64,000 bases of DNA, from NCBI GenBank assembly GCA_029213265.1, contig JARGNG010000020.1, forward strand, positions 1 to 64,000, written 5' to 3'. Shown one piece after another: positions 23,476 through 33,185 of this stretch. A model generated the notes under the pieces. The model had not been told where the DNA came from. It made no database searches and was given only the letters and a program-made list of their open reading frames with translations. Numbering within the stretch: position 1 is the stretch's first letter; each line of letters begins with the position of its first letter. The DNA comes from Verrucomicrobiales bacterium. GTDB taxonomy: Bacteria; Verrucomicrobiota; Verrucomicrobiia; Verrucomicrobiales; DEV007. A program made the position numbers and the translations under genes.

Positions 23476-23835
23476 ATGCTGACTGTGGAGAAACTGAAAT
23501 ATACGATCTGGGCTGCCAATTCGGAGCGTGCCGCTGCTTTTTATCGTTATGCATTTGGAGCGGAGATCGTGAAGCAAAACCCGCACATCACGGAGCTCGA
23601 GATCGCAGGCGGAATCATTTCTATCCACGGCGGCGGCGAGGGAAAGAAGACCTGGACCGGAATCACCCTGCAAGTGCCCGATGTCATCGAAGGGGCAGAG
23701 GTCGTCCGGAAGGCGGGAGGCCAATGCCCGAAGGAACCGCAGCCGGAAGACGGGGAACCACCCCACCTCGCCATGTGCATCGACACAGAGGGGAATGAAT
23801 TCATGCTGACCCGGGATCGAAGCAAGGACGCCTGA
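23476..23835 (+). CDS. VOC/glyoxalase-bleomycin resistance family protein
   Basis: AANSERAAAFYRYAFGAEIVKQNPHITELEIAGG...PHLAMCIDTEGNEFMLTR. Confidence 0.85.
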   Translation: MLTVEKLKYTIWAANSERAAAFYRYAFGAEIVKQNPHITELEIAGGIISIHGGGEGKKTWTGITLQVPDVIEGAEVVRKAGGQCPKEPQPEDGEPPHLAMCIDTEGNEFMLTRDRSKDA

Positions 23836-23836
23836 A

Positions 23837-24514
23837 ATGGAAGCGATCGGCGAAAACATCTGGCTGCAGAAGCACTCGTTTTCGACTTTCGGGATGCAAA
23901 TGGGCCGGAACGTGGTCCCGATCCGGCTTTCCTCCGGAAAGCTCATCATTCACTCCACGGCCCCCTTCTCGGAAGAAGAGGCGGAAGAGATCCGAACAAT
24001 CGGCGAGCCCGGCTGGATTCTCGACCCGACCAACTTTCACGATACCTACGCCGTTCGGGGAGCGGCCGCCTTTCCGGAAATCCCCTTTCTCGCCCCGGAA
24101 GGATTTCCGGCCGCACGGAAGGCGAAGGCGCAGTCCCTTGCCATCACTCCCGCAGAATGGGACGGGGAAATCGATGTCATCCCGATCCTCGGGATGCCGA
24201 TGACCAACGAACATGTCTTTTTCCACCCCGACTCAAAGACGCTCATTGTGGCCGACCTGCTCTTCAATCTGCCGTCCGACCTCGACGGATTTACGAGAAC
24301 GAGCGTGAAGCTGATCAGTGGGATTCGCGAGTATCCCGGCAACAGCCGCATGTTCCGATTGATGATCCGTGATCGAGAGGCATTTGAAGCCTCCCTTCAG
24401 CAAATCCTGTCCCTGGATTTCTCCCGGGTGATCGTCGGCCACGGTCTCCCCGTGGAAACCGAGGCAAAAACCCGGATGCGGAAAATCTTCGCTAATTTTG
24501 GTTACGCAGTCTGA
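23837..24514 (+). CDS. DUF4336 / metallo-beta-lactamase-fold-like protein
   Basis: MEAIGENIWLQKHSFSTFGMQMGRNVVPIRLSSGKLIIHSTAPFSEEEAEEIRTIGEPGWILDPTNFHDTY. Confidence 0.75.
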   Translation: MEAIGENIWLQKHSFSTFGMQMGRNVVPIRLSSGKLIIHSTAPFSEEEAEEIRTIGEPGWILDPTNFHDTYAVRGAAAFPEIPFLAPEGFPAARKAKAQSLAITPAEWDGEIDVIPILGMPMTNEHVFFHPDSKTLIVADLLFNLPSDLDGFTRTSVKLISGIREYPGNSRMFRLMIRDREAFEASLQQILSLDFSRVIVGHGLPVETEAKTRMRKIFANFGYAV

Positions 24515-24936
24515 ACGTTTCTTTTCTTTCGGAATCCTAAGAGCAGGAGAAGAAAAAGCATCAAGCCTACCGGACCGAAAAGAAAGGTCAGGACCATTGG
24601 GATCAGGATCCAATAGTGCTCAATCCCCTCCTCTTTTGCCTTCATTAGAATCCAGCAACCGACAAAGAAATCGAATGCCAGGTAATGGATCCATCCCCCA
24701 ACGACAGCCCAGGGACTGGTGAACAGGGCCATCACCCCGGACAGCGTGCGATAACCGGCCCCTTCCACCGGGTCGCCCGAGGTAAGTGCGACGAGGTAGA
24801 ACAAAGCGAGAGCCGCCGGAAGCCCGAAGCGCAATGCCGTGAAAATCCGGGGAGTCCATCGCGCGGCGACGAGCAAATAGATCCAGGCAAAGAAGGCGAT
24901 GGAATTGACGATACTGAACACGGTTTCCGGAGTCAT
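24502..24936 (-). CDS. ABA4-like (DUF4281) integral membrane protein
   Basis: MTPETVFSIVNSIAFFAWIYLLVAARW...GVMALFTSPWAVVGGWIHYLAFDFFVGCWILMKAKEEGIEHYWILIPMVLTFLFGPVGLMLF; overlaps DUF4336 gene tail-to-tail. Confidence 0.82.
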   Translation of the reverse strand: MTPETVFSIVNSIAFFAWIYLLVAARWTPRIFTALRFGLPAALALFYLVALTSGDPVEGAGYRTLSGVMALFTSPWAVVGGWIHYLAFDFFVGCWILMKAKEEGIEHYWILIPMVLTFLFGPVGLMLFLLLLLGFRKKRNVQTA

Positions 24937-25040
24937 TCTCCAGTGATAGCGACGAAACTCCTCGACTTCCAGACTGAAAAGACACACCGTCCCCCGCATT
25001 CATTTTGCAACTGATCGCTCCCACCGTCGTTTCTTCCATC

Positions 25041-27140
25041 ATGCCGATCTTCGCCATCTCTATTTTTCTGAGCGCTTTTCTCCTTTTTCAGGTGCAGCCA
25101 GTGATTGCCCGTTACATCCTGCCCTGGTACGGGGGAAGTCCGGCCGTCTGGACAACTTGTCTCCTGTTCTTTCAAATTGGCCTTCTCGGCGGCTATGCCT
25201 ATGCCCATGCTCTGGTTTCGTGGTGCCGGAAACATCCTCCGCTCCAATATGGGATTCATCTCGGATTGCTGGTGCTGGCTCTGTTTCTATTGCCGATCAC
25301 CCCGGATGACTCGCTGAAGCCAACCGGCGACGAGGCGAGCCCGGTGAAGGGAATCATTCTCCTTCTCTCGACTACGGTTGGCTTTCCCTATCTTCTCCTT
25401 TCCGCCTCCGGCCCCCTGCTGCAGCACTGGTTCGGTGACGCCTTCCCCGGAAGATCGCCCTATCGGCTCTACTCGATCTCGAATCTGGGATCGATCCTTG
25501 GTTTGTTGACCTATCCGTTTCTTTTTGAGCCACTTTTTGCTGTGACCACTCAAACGATGCTCTGGTCGCTGGCCTTCGTGATCTATGCGTTCTGTGCCGG
25601 AGCCTGCGGGCTCTCTTTCATGCGCAAAACAAAGGAAAGCGGAATCCACTCTGACCCGGACCCGAATGCGCAACAAGCGGCCCGTCCCTCCCTCTTGGAC
25701 TGGATCTACTGGGTCACCTTTGCCGCGTGCGGCTCGATGCTGCTTCTCTCGCTCACCAACCAGATGTGCCAGGATGTAGCAGTGGTACCGTTCCTGTGGG
25801 TGATTCCGCTCTGCCTCTATCTGCTGACCTTCGTTATCGCATTCGATCACGAACGTTGGTACAAGCGCATCGTTGCGATGCCCCTGGCTGGAATGGCGGT
25901 GGCTGCGGTCGTTTATTTGATCAATCAGCAATTCGCGACCGGGGAAATGCATCTTGGCTGGCAGCTGGTAATTTTTCTCTCCGCGATCTTTTCCGGCTGC
26001 CTGGTCTGTCACGGCGAGGTCGTCCGCATCAAACCTGCGACGCGTTATCTCACAGGATTCTACCTCGCGATTTCTCTCGGGGGCGCTCTCGGGGGAATAT
26101 TTGTAAGTGTCGTCTCTCCTCTTCTTTTCCAGGGATACTGGGAACTCCATGTCGCCCTGGTTCTTCTTACGGTCCTCAGCTCCGCCACACTGTTTCAGCA
26201 TAGAAAACGCCCCGGCACGAAATCGTTTCTTCTCACCTGGGCTCCCGTCAGCCTGATTGCGCTCGGTTCGCTGGTCTACTTCCTCCACCAACAGATTGAA
26301 ACGACGAAGTCGGGCAGCCTTGCCGGCACCCGGGGCTTCTATGGAGTTCTGCGCATCTACGAGGAAAACATCCTGACTGAAGACTACTACCGGGCCCTCT
26401 ATCATGGCCGCATCAGCCATGGTCGACAGTACATGGATGACCAGTTCCGTGAACTCGCCACGACCTACTACAGTCTCGAAAGTGGAATCGGAGCGGCCGT
26501 CGAAAATCATCCCTCTCGGGATGGGGCATTGCGAAAGCCGCTGCATGTAGGAGTGGTTGGCCTGGGCGTAGGAACACTGGCCACCTATGCCAAACCGGCA
26601 GACCGGATTCGATTCTATGAAATCAATCCTCAGGTCGAAACGATGGCCCGGGAGCACTTCACCTATCTCGAAGATTGCCGGGGGGGCGAGAAAGTCGTTA
26701 TCGGCGATGCCCGGATTTCGCTGGAAAGGGAACTGGCGGAAACCGGTTCCCAGGAATTCGACATTCTTGTCGTCGACGCCTTTTCGGGAGATTCCATTCC
26801 GATTCACCTGATGACCAAAGAAGCCTTCGAGCTCTACTTTCAACATCTCAAACCCGACGGAATCCTCGCGGTACACATCAGCAACCTCCACCTCGATCTG
26901 AGCCATCCGGTTCGAACGATTTCCGAAGAATTGGGCTACAAGCCCCTCTCGGTGGAGCACACCCCGGACGATGACAACTACCACAGTTACTACTCCCACT
27001 GGGTCCTGATCTCTCCCGACCCCGGCCTCGAAAGCCGGCTCGCCCTGACTGGATTCCTTTCGGAATGGTATACCGAAGAGCCCAAAGAAATCCTCTGGAC
27101 AGACGACTACTGCAACCTGCTCCAGGTCGTCGAATGGTAA
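25041..27140 (+). CDS. fused polytopic membrane protein + spermidine synthase-like domain
   Basis: Multiple TM segments from MPIFAISIFLSAFLLFQVQPVIARYILPWYGGSPAVW; C-term VGVVGLGVGTLATYAKPADRIRFYEINPQVETMA...DILVVDAFSGDSIPIHLMTKEAFELYFQHLKPDGILAVHISN. Confidence 0.9.
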   Translation: MPIFAISIFLSAFLLFQVQPVIARYILPWYGGSPAVWTTCLLFFQIGLLGGYAYAHALVSWCRKHPPLQYGIHLGLLVLALFLLPITPDDSLKPTGDEASPVKGIILLLSTTVGFPYLLLSASGPLLQHWFGDAFPGRSPYRLYSISNLGSILGLLTYPFLFEPLFAVTTQTMLWSLAFVIYAFCAGACGLSFMRKTKESGIHSDPDPNAQQAARPSLLDWIYWVTFAACGSMLLLSLTNQMCQDVAVVPFLWVIPLCLYLLTFVIAFDHERWYKRIVAMPLAGMAVAAVVYLINQQFATGEMHLGWQLVIFLSAIFSGCLVCHGEVVRIKPATRYLTGFYLAISLGGALGGIFVSVVSPLLFQGYWELHVALVLLTVLSSATLFQHRKRPGTKSFLLTWAPVSLIALGSLVYFLHQQIETTKSGSLAGTRGFYGVLRIYEENILTEDYYRALYHGRISHGRQYMDDQFRELATTYYSLESGIGAAVENHPSRDGALRKPLHVGVVGLGVGTLATYAKPADRIRFYEINPQVETMAREHFTYLEDCRGGEKVVIGDARISLERELAETGSQEFDILVVDAFSGDSIPIHLMTKEAFELYFQHLKPDGILAVHISNLHLDLSHPVRTISEELGYKPLSVEHTPDDDNYHSYYSHWVLISPDPGLESRLALTGFLSEWYTEEPKEILWTDDYCNLLQVVEW

Positions 27141-27155
27141 GGTCTCGATTCCGGA

Positions 27156-27923
27156 TCAATCCGTTTCGTAGGGCCAGTGCGTTTTCGTCCACAAACCACC
27201 GTCGACGTAGATTGTCTGGCCTGTGATGAAATCCGCTTCGTCGCCTGCGAGATGAACGACCATGCGGGCGACATCTTCCGGAACTCCGACCCGGCCCATC
27301 GGAGTCAGCGGTGACCAGTCTCCTGCATAATCGGGCGACTCCTCTTTGGTTCTTTCAATTTCGATCGCACCGGGCGCGACACAGTTGACGCGGATCCCGT
27401 ATTTCCCAAGTTCACACGCACTCACCCGGGTGAGTTGGTCGAGTCCGCCCTTCGACGCGCAGTAGTCAACGAGATTGAGAAAAGGCTGCTTGTTCGCCCC
27501 CGAACCGATGTTGATAATCGATCCGCCCTGACCCTGGTCTCTCATGATGCGAGCACCCGCCTGGGTGCAGAGAAAGCTCCCCTTCAGGTTCGTCTTGATC
27601 GTCTTGTCCCAGTCCGCTTCGTCAAGATCCAATAGCGAAGCAAAGGTCTGTCGTCCCGCGTTGTTGACGAGACAGTCGAGCCGCCCCAGTTCCGCAACGA
27701 CGGCGGAAAACATGGCTTCGACGGGCAACTTTTCCCCGACATCCCCCGAAACCGTAAAGCAACGCCGCCCCTTGCTTTCAATCACTTCCTTCGTTTCTTC
27801 CGCTCCGGCCGCGTCGCTGTGGTAATTGACCGCCACGTCCCAACCGGCATCAGCCAGACCATAGGCAATTCCCCGACCGACTCCTTTGCTGGCCCCTGTA
27901 ACAAATGCAACTTTTGAACTCAT
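27156..27923 (-). CDS. SDR family oxidoreductase
   Basis: VTGASKGVGRGIAYGLADAGWDVAVNYHS; NNAGR; YCASKGGLDQLTR; GVPEDVARMVVHLAGDEADFITGQTIYVDGG. Confidence 0.94.
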   Translation of the reverse strand: MSSKVAFVTGASKGVGRGIAYGLADAGWDVAVNYHSDAAGAEETKEVIESKGRRCFTVSGDVGEKLPVEAMFSAVVAELGRLDCLVNNAGRQTFASLLDLDEADWDKTIKTNLKGSFLCTQAGARIMRDQGQGGSIINIGSGANKQPFLNLVDYCASKGGLDQLTRVSACELGKYGIRVNCVAPGAIEIERTKEESPDYAGDWSPLTPMGRVGVPEDVARMVVHLAGDEADFITGQTIYVDGGLWTKTHWPYETD

Positions 27924-28130
27924 AACGCTTTCTTCAATTGATGCGGGTCAGCGCTCAAGTCAAAACGAATTCGCGTCGCAAAACAGGTTCAATTCCACTT
28001 GCGAGCCCCTCTTTGCGCGATCCGATCCGAAAAATATTTTGCCAAACGCACCCCTTCTCACCGTATTTTCGATTGCCAAATTCCGTGATTTTTTACATAG
28101 GATTTTTTCACTTTTTGCTATCCTCCCACC

Positions 28131-30572
28131 GTGAATCAAATTCAGCTCAAACTCTCCAGCCATGGGCTCCTGTTGGCGACCGCACTTCTCCCCTGTTCCT
28201 GGACAGAAGCCAGTGAAGCTCCAACGAAAGAGCTCAGTGCCTTTTTTGAAAAGCACTGCCACGAGTGCCACGATGATCTCACGACCAAAGGCGGCCTCGA
28301 TCTGTATGCTCTGAGCAGGGACCTGTCGGATCCGGCCACGATCACCCAATGGATTCGTATCTATGATCGAATCACGGACGGGGAAATGCCTCCCCCGGAA
28401 AAACCGCAGCCATCCCCCGGGGAAAAGCGAATCTTCGGAGAAACACTCGCGCCTTCTCTTGCTTCCGCCCATGAGAGACAAAAGGGAACCGTCCTCCGTC
28501 GTCTCAATCGGAAGGAATACGAAAATACTCTGACCGACATGCTCGGGGTTCGTCTCGACATTGCCGGCTCGCTTCCCGAAGACGGTCGATCCGGCGAGTT
28601 TGATACGGTCGGGGAAGCCCTCGGGATTTCGATGATACAGATGCAGGAGTATCTTCGGGCCGCCGACACCGCAATCGATACCGCCATCGCAAAGACAAGC
28701 TCTCCGCCGAAAGTGAAAACGATTTCCGCGTCCTACGCGGAGACGAGTGGAGCCGAAAAGTTCATCGGAAAAGCCTGGCTCAAAGCCAAAGACGGGGCCG
28801 TCGTATTTTTCCGGGAAATGGGATATCCATCCGGCATGCTTCGCGAAGCCAATTCGAAAGAAGCCGGCTACTATCGCATCCGGGTCACCGGCTACGCCTA
28901 TCAAAGCGACAAGCCGGTGACATTTTCGGTGGGAAGCACCACCTTCGATCGAGGTGCCGAAAAACCCATTTACGGATACTACTCCCTCCCGCCCGGGAAC
29001 CCTTCGACCATCGAACTCACCGCCTGGGTGGATCGCAACTACATGATCGAAATCACTCCGAAAGGAATTTTCGATGAAGAGAACAAGATCAAGGACGGAG
29101 GGCTGAGTTCCTACCCGGACGAAGGTCTCGCCATTTCAAAAGTGGAACTGGAGGGCCCCATCGTAGCGGAATTTCCGAGCGAAGGACACCAACTGATCTT
29201 CGCCGGCTTGAAGCGCACTGAAATCGAACCTTCCGACCCGAAGACAAAAACAAAGTCCTGGTACAAGCCCTCTTTCGAAATTCTTTCAGACGATCCGACG
29301 GCTGATGTGGCCCCCGTACTGAAACGATTTGCCACACTCGCCTTCCGCAAGCCGGCCCGGGACGAAGACATCGCTCCCTATCTCATTCTCTTTCAGGGCG
29401 AAATGACCAAGGGGGAATCCTTCGAAGAGGCACTCCAAACAGCGCTCTCCGCCATCCTCACCTCTCCCCGGTTTCTATTTCTCCATGAACCGGCGGGCAA
29501 ACTCGATGACTACGCGGTCGCCTCCCGGCTCTCGTATTTTCTGACACGGACGCTGCCTGACGCCGGCCTTCTCTCCAATGCAGCGGACGGGCGGCTCGCA
29601 TCGGACGCGAAGACACTTCGGAAACACGTCAATCGACTGATCAACAGCCCTCATTTCGAACGCTTCGTAACTGATTTCACGGATTCCTGGCTCGATCTTC
29701 GCAGCATCGATTTCACCGCTCCCGACAGCCAACTGTTCCCCGAGTACGACAGCTACCTGCAGGAATCCATCCTCGCCGAAACACGCTCCTACTTTCACGA
29801 ACTGGTCCGCTCCAACCACGGAATCGAATTCCTCGTGAAGTCCGATTTCTCCATGCTCAACAGCAGGCTTGCCGAGCACTATGGGATCGAAGGCATCACT
29901 TCGCCCACGGTCGAGAAGGTTTCGCTCCCCGCCGACAGTGTTCGTGGAGGGTTTCTCTCCCATGCGAGCATTCACAAAGTTTCCGCCAATGGAACTAACA
30001 CCTCTCCAGTCCTTCGCGGAGTCTGGATCAATGAACGAATCCTCGGCCGGCATCCCGCCCCGCCGCCTCCGGGAATTCCGGGCGTGGAACCCGACATTCG
30101 CGGAGCCGGGACTCTTCGCGAACTGCTCGACAAACATCGGGATTCCGAGAGTTGTCAGTCGTGTCATGGAATGATCGATCCTCCCGGCTTCGCTCTCGAG
30201 AGCTTCAATCCGATCGGGGGATGGAGAGACCGATTCCGGAGCCTCGGAGAAGGGGAGAAACCGGAGCAGCGGCGAGCCGGCAATGCCTACATCCGGTACA
30301 AAATCGGGCCGCCCGTCGACAGCAGCGGACAATTGCAAGGCGGGGAATCGTTTGCGGGGTTTCGTGAATACCGGAATCTCATCGCTCAGGACCGCAAGCA
30401 ACTCGCCAAGGCTCTTCTGACGAAGTTCCTCACCTTTGGAACCGGTCGCGAAATGGGATTCTCCGATCGCCCCGAAATCAATCGCCTCGTCTCCGAAGCC
30501 GCGAAAACGGACTACGGCATTCGCGATCTCATCTCCCTCGCCGTCACCAGCGAAATTTTTCTCCACAAGTAA
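28131..30572 (+). CDS. DUF1592/DUF1588/DUF1585/DUF1587-type cytochrome protein
   Basis: HCHECHDDLTTKGGLDL; RRLNRKEYENTLTDMLG; ASRLSYFLTRTLPDAGLL; GGFLSHASIHKVSANGTNTSPVLRGVW; SCQSCHGMIDPPGFALESFNPIGGWR. GTG start. Confidence 0.9.
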   Translation: MNQIQLKLSSHGLLLATALLPCSWTEASEAPTKELSAFFEKHCHECHDDLTTKGGLDLYALSRDLSDPATITQWIRIYDRITDGEMPPPEKPQPSPGEKRIFGETLAPSLASAHERQKGTVLRRLNRKEYENTLTDMLGVRLDIAGSLPEDGRSGEFDTVGEALGISMIQMQEYLRAADTAIDTAIAKTSSPPKVKTISASYAETSGAEKFIGKAWLKAKDGAVVFFREMGYPSGMLREANSKEAGYYRIRVTGYAYQSDKPVTFSVGSTTFDRGAEKPIYGYYSLPPGNPSTIELTAWVDRNYMIEITPKGIFDEENKIKDGGLSSYPDEGLAISKVELEGPIVAEFPSEGHQLIFAGLKRTEIEPSDPKTKTKSWYKPSFEILSDDPTADVAPVLKRFATLAFRKPARDEDIAPYLILFQGEMTKGESFEEALQTALSAILTSPRFLFLHEPAGKLDDYAVASRLSYFLTRTLPDAGLLSNAADGRLASDAKTLRKHVNRLINSPHFERFVTDFTDSWLDLRSIDFTAPDSQLFPEYDSYLQESILAETRSYFHELVRSNHGIEFLVKSDFSMLNSRLAEHYGIEGITSPTVEKVSLPADSVRGGFLSHASIHKVSANGTNTSPVLRGVWINERILGRHPAPPPPGIPGVEPDIRGAGTLRELLDKHRDSESCQSCHGMIDPPGFALESFNPIGGWRDRFRSLGEGEKPEQRRAGNAYIRYKIGPPVDSSGQLQGGESFAGFREYRNLIAQDRKQLAKALLTKFLTFGTGREMGFSDRPEINRLVSEAAKTDYGIRDLISLAVTSEIFLHK

Positions 30573-30587
30573 GGATCCTCTTTCTCC

Positions 30588-31883
30588 ATGAACCTCCCCT
30601 ACCTCGCTTCGCGAAACGCGCTCAGCCGCCGTCACTTTCTTCAGGGCACCGGCAGCGCCGTTCTGAGTTTACCTTTTCTGGAGGCCATGATCCCGGCCTT
30701 CTCGAGAGCGCAGAGCAGTCATTCGCCGAACCGGTTCGTCGCGATGTGCGCCACCCTCGGATTTCATGCCCCCCATTTGTTTCCCAACACGCCGGGAACG
30801 AACTACGAGTTGTCTCCCTATCTTGCCAAACTAAAAGACCATCGTGACTCTTTCACGGTGTTCTCCGGCTTGTCTCATCCCGAGCAGCAGGGAAACAACG
30901 GCCACGCCTCCGAGATGACCTGGCTGACCTCAGCAAGGCGCCCCGGGCTGGCTGGTTTCAAAAACACCATCTCTCTCGATCAGGTCATCGCCGCCGAACT
31001 CGGGGTGGAGACCCGCTACCCCTACCTCGCTCTCTCAACCAGCGGTCGATCCATGTCGTGGACGGCGAACGGAGTCGCCATTCCCGGGGAAACCTCACCC
31101 GCAAAGCTTTTCAAGGCACTCTTCATCGACGGCACGGAAGCAGAGGTGGAAGATGAAATGAAGCAGTTCAAGCGCGGGCGCAGCATTCTCGACACGGTTC
31201 TGGGAGATGCGAAGCGGCTCGAAAAGAAGCTCGGGGAGCGGGACCGGGAGAAACTCGATGAATACCTGACCTCGGTGCGAGATCTCGAAATTCGACTTCA
31301 GGAATCGGAAAACTGGGCTCAACGGCCCAAGCCCAAGGTGGAAGCGGAAGTTCCCAAAGACATTCAGGACAAGCAGGATGCGATCGGCAAGCAGCGTCTC
31401 ATGAACGACATGATCGTTCTCGCCCTGCAGACGGATTCCACGAGGACGATCACGTTTCAACTGGGAGGCATGAATGCCGTCCCCACCATTCCGGGAGTCA
31501 GCACCGACTGGCACAACCTTTCCCATCACGGCAAAGACCAAGAGAAAATCGACGAACTGAAAATCATCGAAGAGGCCGAGTTTTCCGTTTTCGATGAGTT
31601 TCTCGGCAAACTCAAACGCATCGAAGAAAGTGGAAAATCCCTTCTCGATCGAACCTCGGTTCTCTACGGATCAAACCTCGGAAATGCGAGCAGCCACAGC
31701 TGGCGAAATCTACCCATCATTCTCGCCGGAGGCGGATATGACCACGGTTCCTACATCGCGCACGATGAAAAAAACAATACGCCGCTCGCCAATCTCTTTG
31801 TGAGTCTCGCACAGCGTATGGGTGTCGAAACAGACCGATTCGGGAGCAGCACTTCCACCGGGGTGGCAGGATTCAACGGATAA
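30588..31883 (+). CDS. DUF1552 domain protein
   Basis: RNALSRRHFLQGTGSAVLSLPFLEAMIPAF; GLSHPEQQGNNGHASEMTWLTSA; STDWHNLSHHGKDQ. Confidence 0.9.
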   Translation: MNLPYLASRNALSRRHFLQGTGSAVLSLPFLEAMIPAFSRAQSSHSPNRFVAMCATLGFHAPHLFPNTPGTNYELSPYLAKLKDHRDSFTVFSGLSHPEQQGNNGHASEMTWLTSARRPGLAGFKNTISLDQVIAAELGVETRYPYLALSTSGRSMSWTANGVAIPGETSPAKLFKALFIDGTEAEVEDEMKQFKRGRSILDTVLGDAKRLEKKLGERDREKLDEYLTSVRDLEIRLQESENWAQRPKPKVEAEVPKDIQDKQDAIGKQRLMNDMIVLALQTDSTRTITFQLGGMNAVPTIPGVSTDWHNLSHHGKDQEKIDELKIIEEAEFSVFDEFLGKLKRIEESGKSLLDRTSVLYGSNLGNASSHSWRNLPIILAGGGYDHGSYIAHDEKNNTPLANLFVSLAQRMGVETDRFGSSTSTGVAGFNG

Positions 31884-31891
31884 GCGCTCCG

Positions 31892-33106
31892 CTACTCCGG
31901 AACGGCGAAGTCGAAGATAATCTCCTTGTTCGCAGGCTCCAGCTTCTCCACTGCAGCGGGGACTACGCCGGATCCACCGAGCATCACGATAACCAGCTTC
32001 TCAAGAGGAGCGGCCGGGGCAATGTCCTGCACTTTGCGACACTTTACGAGACTGAGCTGAACGAGATTCTGCAGCTTCGCGATCGGCTCAATTCCGGTGA
32101 GGTTGTCGCAGCCGGTCAAATCGAGCTGTTCCAGTCCACTCGCTTTTTCAATGCCTTCGATCGAAGTCAGCTTCGGGCAATGGGTAAATCCGGCATATTG
32201 GGAAATCGTAGCGGGAATGCCTTCCAGCGAGTGGAAATTGACGCAGGCTTCCAGATGAATCTCACGAAGTGCCGTAAGTCCTGCAAACGGTTCGAGGGTT
32301 TCCAGTGCAGAATGCCCCCCCATCCGTAAGACCCGCAGAGACTGCAATTCCCCAATCCCGGAAAAATCGGACAGCTCCACATTGCGGATGTCTAGCACGA
32401 CGAGAGAGCTCAGCCCGGAGATTCCTTCCAGGGAAGTGAGAGAGGTCGCATTGCTGACGTCGAGGTCAGTCAGCAATGAAAGAGCACCGAGTCCGGCAAC
32501 GCGCTCTACAGCGGCACATCCATCCAGATACAGCTGCTTCAAGTCGGGAACACCACTCACATCAAGAGAAGCCAGATTTCGGCATCGGCTCAGATACAAA
32601 TTTCGCAGAGACGGGAGCTGAGAAACATCAATCGAATCCAGATCTTCACATCCACTCAGATCCAGCGTCTCCAGTTCGGGAAGATCCCGAATCGCCGTGG
32701 TGTCAGCAAGACGGCGGCTGTCCGTGAACACGAGTTCCTGCAAGCCCGGATGGCGGGAAACTCCTTCGGCCGAAACAAGCTTCGGGCAATCAATCGCAAT
32801 GAGAGACTCCAGTCCGAGCAATTTTTCCACGCCCGCGAAGGATTCCAGATTCGGTGCGCCGGTCAGATCGAGAATGGCTGGCTCCCCTGCTCTCGCGACG
32901 ACCCCGGCAAAATCAACCAGGTCTACGAGACGCTCGCTCGCACACCCAATGGTCAGCTCCTCCCCCGTGTAGACGACATCGGCTTCGTAGCGATTCTTCA
33001 GTTCGTCGATAGCGCTGGCCCGATCCTGCCGCTTCCACATCACGAGGATGGCGATGACGGCGAGAATGGCAAAGGCAAGAATCAAATAGCGGGAGGCATC
33101 CTTCAT
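31892..33106 (-). CDS. leucine-rich-repeat-like protein with N-terminal TM helix
   Basis: YLILAFAILAVIAILVMWKR then repeated L..LxLxxCxxLxxL units (LETLDLSGCEDLDSIDVSQLPSLRNLYLSRCRNLASLDVS). Confidence 0.82.
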   Translation of the reverse strand: MKDASRYLILAFAILAVIAILVMWKRQDRASAIDELKNRYEADVVYTGEELTIGCASERLVDLVDFAGVVARAGEPAILDLTGAPNLESFAGVEKLLGLESLIAIDCPKLVSAEGVSRHPGLQELVFTDSRRLADTTAIRDLPELETLDLSGCEDLDSIDVSQLPSLRNLYLSRCRNLASLDVSGVPDLKQLYLDGCAAVERVAGLGALSLLTDLDVSNATSLTSLEGISGLSSLVVLDIRNVELSDFSGIGELQSLRVLRMGGHSALETLEPFAGLTALREIHLEACVNFHSLEGIPATISQYAGFTHCPKLTSIEGIEKASGLEQLDLTGCDNLTGIEPIAKLQNLVQLSLVKCRKVQDIAPAAPLEKLVIVMLGGSGVVPAAVEKLEPANKEIIFDFAVPE

Positions 33107-33185
33107 GAGTCAGCAGTGGGTGGAAAATACGGATCCTCCACTCTTCCACTCGGAACGCGTCGTTGGAAACGATTCTTAGACCGAC

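Noticed and set aside
25287-26999. 570 aa minus-strand ORF
   Set aside because: Fully antisense to the spermidine-synthase-like gene; translation is compositionally odd and lacks motifs.
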